19,019 nt of DNA from CAZGYE01 sp964530165 (lineage in GTDB: Bacteria; Planctomycetota; Planctomycetia; Planctomycetales; Planctomycetaceae), in assembly GCA_964530165.1 (NCBI GenBank), contig CAZGYE010000078.1:1-19019 (forward strand), given 5' to 3'. Positions 12,988 through 19,019 of this stretch are shown here, one piece after another. The notes under the pieces were generated by a model. The model made no database searches. It was not told the DNA's origin and was given only the letters and a program-made list of their open reading frames with translations. Position 1 is the stretch's first letter; every line of letters begins with the position of its first letter. The position numbers were made by a program, and so were the translations under genes.

Positions 12988-15426
12988 TCAATTCACCCCG
13001 GCGCCGCCGGTCTTCGGTCGATACTCAGGGTTCTTCAGACTCAGCAAGTAAGCGGTCAGGTCGGCAGCTTCCTGGTCGGACAGCTCGCGGTTTGGCTCCA
13101 GGGTGTCGGGGAGCATCGCGCGCGGGTCTTTCAGCCAGTCGAAGATCCATTCGCCTCGAAGCTTGTCGCCGACCCAGGTTCCTTGAGGGAACTCCGGCAC
13201 CTGAGTCGTGAGGCTGGGGCCAATGTCGCCGCCCTTATTATGCAGTTGATGGCAAGCGAAGCACCCTTTCGCGTCAAACAGCGCCTTCCCACGACCGGCA
13301 TCGGCGCGATCGCGCAGGCGTTTCCAGCCGACTCCGATCTGGCTGTCCACAAACACACGCGACATATACTCCGCCATGAACCGGGCCTCCTCGTCGGGGA
13401 AGTTGAAATTGGGCATGGCGATGGCGATCAGTCGCCTCATCGAATACGGCATTTTCAGGTAGTGGTACAACCATTCCCGATTGACCCTGTTGCCTTCGAA
13501 GGTCAGATCGCTTGCCAGAAGGTCCCCCGAGCCTCGGATGCTATGGCAGGACAGACAGCGGTAGCGGCGCTCCAATTGGCCAAACTCGTCCTTCGGGTTG
13601 AAGGACACCTTCCGCTTCCTGGGAACCTCGAAGCGTCTTAAAGCGACCCGCTCGGCGCTATGACTCATCAGGGCGATCGTCAACGCTTCGGCGTCTGCGT
13701 TGGAGAGCAAGAAATCGGGCATCTTCAGCGAGTTCAACAAACCCACCTCGTTGAGCTTTTGCACCAGCCAGTCTGCTTGTTCCGGCGGCGGCAAGTCGGG
13801 CAACTTCAACTCGGGGGCCAGCCGGCCCTCTGCCGCCGCGCTGGGCGCTTGCGGGGCTTGTTGCTGGTCCGGCGCCTCTGGCTCGGCTGGCGTTTGGGGT
13901 TCCTTGGATTCTTCCGGCCCGTTCTCCCCTGCGGCCGCCGGCAGTTGCCAACCCGGAGGCAGGGCCGTACGCTCTTGCACCTGGGCCAGGATCCAAGCGA
14001 GCCGTTGGGTGTCCGATCCTTTTTTGGGTAAGGGAGCCGACTTCGAAAACAACGCCGTGGGCTGCAAATTCTTCCAGATCGCTTCCGCCGGGTCCTCGCC
14101 GAAAGGAAGCCGGAAATCGCTGGTGAGCGATCGGGGCGATTTCAGTTTCGTGTAGAGGAAATCGGGCAGCGTGTGCCGTACTTCGGCGTCGCCAAAACCC
14201 AGGTTGTGGACCGGCTTGCCGCCGATAAAGGTCAGGTCCGGACCGGGCGGCTTCGTCGGCTCCCCGGTCGAGTCGTGGCAACCCGCACAACCAAGTTCAT
14301 CGTACAACTGTTTGCCCTGCTCCTTCAGTTCCGGCGAGTCGGCCGGCAGTGGGGGCGCTGCCTCGTCCGCATCCAATAAATCGTAGTCGACCCAGTCCTC
14401 GTTCTCGATGGTGAATTGGGCCAGGTTCAAGGCCTGCTGATCGCTAAAGTTGAAGCGCGGCATCTTGGTGCGGGGGTAGAAGGCGTGAGGGTCCTTGTAG
14501 AAGGCGACGAGCCAACGCTGGTTGACCTTGTTGGCGATTTTTCGCAGGTCCGGCCCGATATTGCCGCCCACGAGCTTTCCGCCGCGCTCCAGGCTGACAT
14601 GGCAGTCGATGCACTGTTCGTCAAGGTGGAGTTGGGCGCCGGCGTCGTAGTCTCCTTCTTGTTCAGGCATGGTATCGATCGCCTCGTTCCTGAAGGTCAT
14701 CAGGTAGGCGGCCAGGGCGTTGGCCGAAAACGGGGAGAGATGGAAATTCGGCATCTTGCCCCGCGGCAAGTAGCCTTTGGGGTTCAGCAGCCATCTGTTG
14801 AGCCATCTTCGCGTGACCTTGCTGCCGATGCCAGCCAGCCGCGGTCCCACTTTGTCTCCGTCGACGCTCTCGCCGGTCCGGTGGCAACCGACGCACCCCA
14901 ACTCGCGCAACAGACGCTTCCCGCGAGTCAGGACGGGCGCACCCGGGACTTCCTCCTCGTTGTGGCACTTGGTGCACGTTGCCTGGACAAAGTCACCCGT
15001 CAGCAACGGCCGTTCCCAATGCGGAACGTGGCCGTGGGCGTCGTCCAGAGTCGTCGCCGCTCCCTGGCCGTGGTGACAGATGGTGCAGCCAACCTGCTCC
15101 AAAGGATGCGAGGAGAGGAAATTCCCAGGGTTGGGGTGGGCCTTGTGCGGGTTGCGCTCGCCGGCCATCAAAGGATTGTCCATCCCCAGATGGCAAATCA
15201 CACAGCGGTCGGTCACTCCCAACTCCCGGTTGTAGATCTGCACAAACTTCGGCGGAGTGTTGGCGGCTCGTGCCGCCTTTTGGGGGTCCTCAATCTTTTC
15301 GGCCAACAGGGCGTAATACTCTTTCTGCCACTGCTTCCATGTGGGCGTATACTCCACCCAGTAGTTGGTGCCGCATAGCACCAAAATGGCCAAAGAGGCG
15401 ACGGCGAAGTGAACCCTGAGCATCAT
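12988..15426 (-). CDS. Octahaem c-type cytochrome subunit of the Rieske/cytochrome b complex
   Basis: The protein has 812 residues. It starts at ATG 15426, 14 bp behind the cytochrome b stop; the longer frame to 15729 overlaps cytochrome b and is not used. An N-terminal helix (about 5-20) anchors or exports it. Eight CxxCH sites are visible with Cys at 75, 114, 151, 178, 272, 380, 624 and 722. The first three are close together as in multihaem modules. The last five resemble class I cytochrome c domains, with candidate Met ligands in MPNF (225), MPRF (322), MPDF (569), MPNF (671) and possibly Met771. Between haems 6 and 7 lies an unusually long segment (about 430-600) containing a Pro/Glu/Gln/Ala-rich linker at 497-550. 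Planctomycetes, including anammox bacteria, replace cytochrome c1 by multihaem cytochromes in such complexes. Its role would be to take electrons from the Rieske protein. Confidence 0.93.
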   Translation of the reverse strand: MMLRVHFAVASLAILVLCGTNYWVEYTPTWKQWQKEYYALLAEKIEDPQKAARAANTPPKFVQIYNRELGVTDRCVICHLGMDNPLMAGERNPHKAHPNPGNFLSSHPLEQVGCTICHHGQGAATTLDDAHGHVPHWERPLLTGDFVQATCTKCHNEEEVPGAPVLTRGKRLLRELGCVGCHRTGESVDGDKVGPRLAGIGSKVTRRWLNRWLLNPKGYLPRGKMPNFHLSPFSANALAAYLMTFRNEAIDTMPEQEGDYDAGAQLHLDEQCIDCHVSLERGGKLVGGNIGPDLRKIANKVNQRWLVAFYKDPHAFYPRTKMPRFNFSDQQALNLAQFTIENEDWVDYDLLDADEAAPPLPADSPELKEQGKQLYDELGCAGCHDSTGEPTKPPGPDLTFIGGKPVHNLGFGDAEVRHTLPDFLYTKLKSPRSLTSDFRLPFGEDPAEAIWKNLQPTALFSKSAPLPKKGSDTQRLAWILAQVQERTALPPGWQLPAAAGENGPEESKEPQTPAEPEAPDQQQAPQAPSAAAEGRLAPELKLPDLPPPEQADWLVQKLNEVGLLNSLKMPDFLLSNADAEALTIALMSHSAERVALRRFEVPRKRKVSFNPKDEFGQLERRYRCLSCHSIRGSGDLLASDLTFEGNRVNREWLYHYLKMPYSMRRLIAIAMPNFNFPDEEARFMAEYMSRVFVDSQIGVGWKRLRDRADAGRGKALFDAKGCFACHQLHNKGGDIGPSLTTQVPEFPQGTWVGDKLRGEWIFDWLKDPRAMLPDTLEPNRELSDQEAADLTAYLLSLKNPEYRPKTGGAGVN

Positions 15427-15440
15427 GGCGAGCGCCTTCG

Positions 15441-17033
15441 TCAGATGTTGAACCACGGCGTATGGAGGAAATACTTGATATTGAACATGAGACGCAGCAC
15501 GATCTTTGTGGGCACGCCGATCATCAGCAGCAACAGGATCATGGTGATGATGTAGCGAGGAAGGCCCAAGTCCTTGCGGAACTTCGGCAGCAGCATCGCC
15601 GGCAACGCCAGGCCGAGGGCGAAATAGCCGATCAGCAGCAGACTGCCCCCCCACAAAGGCAGATTCCACGTCGCCGAGATGGTCGGTTTGGGAATCGTCC
15701 AATCTTCGTTTGGCCAGTACCACGCCCAACTAGGCCCGCGCATGAATAGCCCGATGAAGATCAGAGCGAACCAGAACATCATGCCGAAGGTGAAGACGGT
15801 CACAGCGAATTTTCGCTTTCCGAAGGCGTACTCGCCGGTCCCTTCACGGTTGACGTCTAAGTAGGCAATGGCGGCCAGTCCGAAAACGACTAGGGACGGA
15901 ATCATGACCCCCGCGATCCAGGGGTCGAAATACGCCAGCAGTTCTTGCAGCCCCACGAAATACCAAGGCGCCTTGGCTGGGTTGGGGGTCAGGGCAGGAT
16001 TGGCATGCGCCTCCAGCGGCGCGTTGAACCAGACGGCCAGGACCCAGATCAGGATGACCACTGTCAGGCCGACCAGAAACTCGCGCACCACCAAGTGGGG
16101 CCACACCTGGACCTCATCCTCGGTCAGGTCCCGTTTTCCGCTGAAAGTTTTCCCGTCAACGTAGGCAAGCAGGCGGTGACGCCCGGCGGGGGAAGGCGGC
16201 GATTCTTCCACGTCGCCGGTCGACGAGGAGTCGGCGGCCACCGGCTCTGGGCTCGCTTCTTCGACCCCCCCGGGACGAGAGATTCCACCATCCTTACGGA
16301 TTCTCCAGAAGTGGATGGCCACCAAGACGCAAAAGATCGCCGGAAGCGCCATGCAGTGCAAAACGTAGAACCGAATCAACGCGTTCTGGCCCACCAGCGT
16401 CCCGCCTAGAAGCGCGAAACGGACATCACTGTCGATCCGTGCGCCCAGCAAATCATGAAACGGTCCCGTATGGCCGATCAACGGTGTCGCGCCGGCCATG
16501 TTCGTGCCGACGGTGACCGCCCAATAGGCCAACTGGTCCCACGGAAGCAGATATCCCGTGAAGCTCAACACCAGTGTGAGGACCAGCAGCAGCACACCCA
16601 CCACCCAGTTGAACTCGCGAGGTGGACGATAGGAACCCGTGTAAAAGACGCGCACCATGTGCAGTATGACGATCAGAACCATGGCGTGGGCCGACCATCG
16701 GTGTATGTTCCGCAAAAAGACGCCGAAAGGAACCGCGAACCGCAGGTCTTTCATATCGCTGTACGCGCGACCCACGTCAGGTACGTAGTAGAAAGTGAGC
16801 AAAATGCCAGTGACGGTGAGAACGAAGAACAGCAGGAACGACGTCCCGCCCAACCCCCAGGTAAAGGTGAAGCGCAGCGCGTGCCGAGGAATCGAGACCG
16901 GATGCAAATGCAGGAAAAAGTTGCTGACAACTGTCAGCGAGCGTTTGCGGGGAGTGTCCGGGACTCCGTGACGAAAGACCGATCGCCACAACTGCGATTC
17001 CGTGATGGTTTGGCTGCGTTTCTTAAATGCCAT
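15441..17033 (-). CDS. Cytochrome b, fused b6/subunit-IV type, of a menaquinol oxidoreductase
   Basis: The protein has 530 residues. The N-terminal half (about 40-250) is a cytochrome b6-like four-helix domain. Haem ligands are His111/His125 in HRWSAHAMVLIVILH and His226/His241, the second pair separated by 14 residues as in b6-type proteins. A hydrophilic Pro/Ser/Glu-rich insert (about 250-310) separates this from a subunit-IV-like half with several more helices. The quinol-site PEWY motif appears as APWYF at 355-359. It should oxidise menaquinol (the usual planctomycete quinone) at the inner or intracytoplasmic membrane and pass electrons to the Rieske protein and the octahaem cytochrome. 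The ATG lies only 3 bp behind the Rieske stop. Family and role are clear; the quinone type is inference. Confidence 0.95.
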   Translation of the reverse strand: MAFKKRSQTITESQLWRSVFRHGVPDTPRKRSLTVVSNFFLHLHPVSIPRHALRFTFTWGLGGTSFLLFFVLTVTGILLTFYYVPDVGRAYSDMKDLRFAVPFGVFLRNIHRWSAHAMVLIVILHMVRVFYTGSYRPPREFNWVVGVLLLVLTLVLSFTGYLLPWDQLAYWAVTVGTNMAGATPLIGHTGPFHDLLGARIDSDVRFALLGGTLVGQNALIRFYVLHCMALPAIFCVLVAIHFWRIRKDGGISRPGGVEEASPEPVAADSSSTGDVEESPPSPAGRHRLLAYVDGKTFSGKRDLTEDEVQVWPHLVVREFLVGLTVVILIWVLAVWFNAPLEAHANPALTPNPAKAPWYFVGLQELLAYFDPWIAGVMIPSLVVFGLAAIAYLDVNREGTGEYAFGKRKFAVTVFTFGMMFWFALIFIGLFMRGPSWAWYWPNEDWTIPKPTISATWNLPLWGGSLLLIGYFALGLALPAMLLPKFRKDLGLPRYIITMILLLLMIGVPTKIVLRLMFNIKYFLHTPWFNI

Positions 17034-17036
17034 GCT

Positions 17037-17570
17037 TCACACCTTCAGCACGTAGGGCTTCAGGACGTAGGGCTCCTGGTCTCGCTTGCCCGGACGGTTT
17101 TCCCGCAGAGCCTTGTTCACCACGATCTGTCCATCATCGCTCTGCGACAGCGCCAAACGGTACAAGGGGACCGGCGCCGGTCCCGCCTTCGGGTCGCCTT
17201 GGAGCGAGAAGTTGCTCCCATGGCAAGGGCATTTGAAAAGCTCTTCGCTTGGGAAATAGCTCGTCAAGCATCCCAGGTGCGTGCAAACACCCAGTAGCGC
17301 ATACAGCGTGTCCTTCTCCCGGACGATCCACACCTGGTGACCCTTGACCCAGCGGTCACTGATCGCGCCCGGCTGGTACTCGTCGGGAAGACCTGCTTTG
17401 AATTCCGACGGCGGTTCGTATAGCACCTTGGGAAAGAAGAACCGAAAGTTCGCGTACAGGGAACTGGCCAGGCTCGCCAACAAACTCGAGACGCCAAGCC
17501 AAACGAACCCTTTGGCGACGAAGCCGCGGCGGTTGTCGCTGGCACCGCTGTGTGGTTCCATTTCAGCCAT
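17037..17570 (-). CDS. Rieske [2Fe-2S] protein of the cytochrome bc-type complex
   Basis: The protein has 177 residues. The start is ATG 17570, 9 nt behind AGGAGG; it overlaps the upstream oxidoreductase gene by 8 nt. The much longer frame to 17972 is read-through of that gene. A single N-terminal membrane helix (about 21-47) follows a basic RRGFVAKGF segment, which could be a weak Tat-like signal anchor (only RR is conserved). The cluster motifs are CTHLGC (96-101) and CPCHGS (114-119), giving Cys96, His98, Cys114 and His117 as ligands and Cys101/Cys116 as the disulfide. The C-terminus ends with the short duplication PYVLK-PYVLK. It transfers electrons from menaquinol at cytochrome b to the cytochrome c subunit. 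Confidence 0.95.
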   Translation of the reverse strand: MAEMEPHSGASDNRRGFVAKGFVWLGVSSLLASLASSLYANFRFFFPKVLYEPPSEFKAGLPDEYQPGAISDRWVKGHQVWIVREKDTLYALLGVCTHLGCLTSYFPSEELFKCPCHGSNFSLQGDPKAGPAPVPLYRLALSQSDDGQIVVNKALRENRPGKRDQEPYVLKPYVLKV

Positions 17571-19019
17571 ACACCCAGTCCTCCTGAGCCTCAAAACGCC
17601 GCATCGTGATCGCATCCGTTGGGCAGCGGCGGACACACAACCCACAGCGGATGCAGCGAGTCTCGTCCAGAACCATCGCGTACCCGTTTCCACGACTGGC
17701 TTCGGGGAAATCGTCGGCCGCGTCGCTCCAGTCGATCCGCGAGGCCGACACCATGGCGATGCACTGGTAGGGGCACACGTCCACACACCCTCCGCACAAG
17801 ATGCACAGCTCGCCGTCCAAGAAGATGTTCTCGTTGCAGTGCAAGCACCGGTTTCCCTCGACGGCTGCTTGGTCGGCGGAAAAGGGAAGTTCAACCTCGG
17901 TGAACCCGATTCGCCGCTCCAGCGAGTGAGTCGGACACGCTTGCCGCGCTGTCGCGTCGTAAGGATCGCCAAGAGCCCGGGGCGGAATCACCGGAAGCTG
18001 ACCGTGCTGCCTCCATTCGACGTTGCCATGCAGATACTGGTGGATCGAGCGAGCGGCTTTGCGGCCGTCGGCGACGGCATCGATAATCAGGCGAGGCCCG
18101 AACGCGAGATCACCGCCTGCGAACACGCCGGGTGCGGTGGTCGCCAAGGTCTGCTTGTTGATCGTGACGGTCCTGCGGGGCGTGGTTTCGATCCCATCTT
18201 CATCCCGGAGAAACGACAAATCCGATACCTGCCCAACCGATAGGACGATCGAATCGGCCGTGATCACCGATTCGGAACCGTCGTCGAAACGCGGACTGAA
18301 CCGGCCGTCGGCGTCGAAGACCGACACGCACCGCAACGTCTCCAAACCGACCACCTTGCCGTCCACACCCAAAACTCTTTTCGGTCCGGTGGAAGGGTGA
18401 AAGATAATCCCTTCTTCCTCGGCTTCTTCCACTTCGTAGCCGTGGGCCGGCATCTCCTCACGCGATTCGAGGCAGATCACGTGGACCTCGCGGCTTCCCA
18501 ACCGCCGCGCGGCCCGGGCGGCGTCGATGGTTGTGTTGACGGCCACCTGATCGGTGCCCTCGCGAGCAGCGGTCCGCGCCACGTCTACGGCCACACTGCC
18601 GCCGCCAATCACCACCACCTTATGCCCCAGCCACACGCGGAAGCCCAGGTTCACGTTCAGCAGAAACTCGACGCCGCGCAATACGCCGTCGAAATCGAGG
18701 CCGTCGATCCGCAGGTCTTTACTGCGGTGCGCTCCGATCGCCAGAAAGACCGCCCCGAACCCCAATTCCTTCAAGTCCTTCAACAGGAAATCGCGGCCGA
18801 GGGCCTGATCGCACTTCAACTCGACACCGAGCTTCAGGATTTCGTCCACTTCCCTCTGCACGATTTCCCGAGGAAGCCGGTATTCGGGAATGCCCAACGT
18901 TAGCATGCCGCCGGGCACCGATGAGGCTTCAAAGACCGTCACGCCGTATCCGAGTCGGGCCAGATCGTGAGCACAGGCCAGCCCGGCCGGACCCGATCCG
19001 ACCACAGCCACCGCCTCCT
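17563..19019 (-). CDS. GltD-like FAD/NAD(P)-binding oxidoreductase with two [4Fe-4S] sites (N-terminus cut by window edge)
   Basis: About 484 residues are visible; the frame is open to the right edge and residues E-A precede the GTG at 19011, so the gene starts outside. FAD binding is shown by VVGSGPAGLACAHDLARLGY near the visible start, and NAD(P) binding by VVIGGGSVAVDVARTAAREG about 130 residues on. GVFAGGDLAFGP is the second FAD contact. This is the glutamate synthase small-subunit (GltD)-like fold. The C-terminus adds CLHC, then two ferredoxin motifs: CILCGGCVDVCP and CIRCGLCVRRCP. No glutamate synthase large subunit is present; its position as the gene before Rieske and cytochrome b suggests it connects NAD(P)H or ferredoxin with the quinone complex. 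Similar associations have been reported for anammox Rieske/b complexes. It overlaps the Rieske gene by 8 nt. The physiological direction of electron flow is unknown. Confidence 0.92.
   Translation of the reverse strand, partial: EAVAVVGSGPAGLACAHDLARLGYGVTVFEASSVPGGMLTLGIPEYRLPREIVQREVDEILKLGVELKCDQALGRDFLLKDLKELGFGAVFLAIGAHRSKDLRIDGLDFDGVLRGVEFLLNVNLGFRVWLGHKVVVIGGGSVAVDVARTAAREGTDQVAVNTTIDAARAARRLGSREVHVICLESREEMPAHGYEVEEAEEEGIIFHPSTGPKRVLGVDGKVVGLETLRCVSVFDADGRFSPRFDDGSESVITADSIVLSVGQVSDLSFLRDEDGIETTPRRTVTINKQTLATTAPGVFAGGDLAFGPRLIIDAVADGRKAARSIHQYLHGNVEWRQHGQLPVIPPRALGDPYDATARQACPTHSLERRIGFTEVELPFSADQAAVEGNRCLHCNENIFLDGELCILCGGCVDVCPYQCIAMVSASRIDWSDAADDFPEASRGNGYAMVLDETRCIRCGLCVRRCPTDAITMRRFEAQEDWVYG

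Noticed and set aside
10615..13641. Plus-strand frames of about 500 and 370 codons opposite the ABC and cytochrome genes
   Set aside because: Antisense to genes with complete catalytic motifs; products are rich in Gln/Arg/His with no domain and no ribosome sites.
15427..15729. N-terminal extension of the octahaem cytochrome frame
   Set aside because: It reads out of frame through the 3' end of cytochrome b. The membrane helix immediately follows ATG 15426.
17571..17972. N-terminal extension of the Rieske frame to 17972
   Set aside because: It overlaps the ferredoxin domain of the upstream oxidoreductase out of frame. AGGAGG 9 nt before ATG 17570 marks the real start.

Overview
The window is a 19 kb, GC-rich stretch of bacterial chromosome, probably from a planctomycete, most likely of the Pirellulales type. 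This placement is inference from gene content. The pointers are a Rieske/cytochrome b operon carrying an octahaem cytochrome c, a secreted 24-cysteine protein resembling planctomycete surface proteins, a CxxCH-bearing porin-like protein, a large RTX-repeat protein, and a nested palindrome of a kind I associate with planctomycete genomes. No rRNA, tRNA, CRISPR array or complete insertion sequence is visible.

Left part (1-5000): the 3' end of a large RTX calcium-binding repeat protein enters from the left edge and ends at 2877, followed by a clear intrinsic terminator (2916-2957). The 460 bp gap behind it holds a truncated copy of a dispersed inverted-repeat element (2994-3076) and a 44-codon coiled-coil ORF on the minus strand. 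A plus-strand gene (3340-4968) then encodes an exported protein with two tandem metalloprotease domains of the anthrax-lethal-factor-like gluzincin type, both with intact zinc-binding motifs.

Middle (5240-8465): three plus-strand genes lie close together: the cysteine-rich secreted protein, a single-haem porin-like outer-membrane protein, and an exported protein with a carboxypeptidase-regulatory-like beta domain. They look like one envelope operon.

Right part (8590-19019): ten minus-strand genes are packed almost without gaps and converge on the middle operon. In transcription order they are a GltD-like FAD/NAD(P) oxidoreductase with two [4Fe-4S] sites (cut by the right edge), a Rieske protein, a one-piece cytochrome b, an octahaem cytochrome c, a monohaem cytochrome c, a small six-cysteine membrane-anchored protein, an FtsX/MacB-type permease, a LolD-type ATPase, an eight-helix cysteine-containing membrane protein and a NosL-like protein. 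The first five form a menaquinol:cytochrome c oxidoreductase of the planctomycete 'Rieske/b plus multihaem c' type with a possible NAD(P)H/ferredoxin input module. The next five look like an export or metallocentre-assembly cassette, with three consecutive 4-nt start/stop overlaps inside it.

Two repeat structures stand out. A 132 bp long inverted repeat (8462-8593) fills the whole space between the converging operons and supplies the stop codons of both flanking genes. A perfect 52 bp palindrome (10754-10805), each arm of which is itself a hairpin, lies in frame inside the start of the ABC ATPase gene and is translated into residues 8-25.
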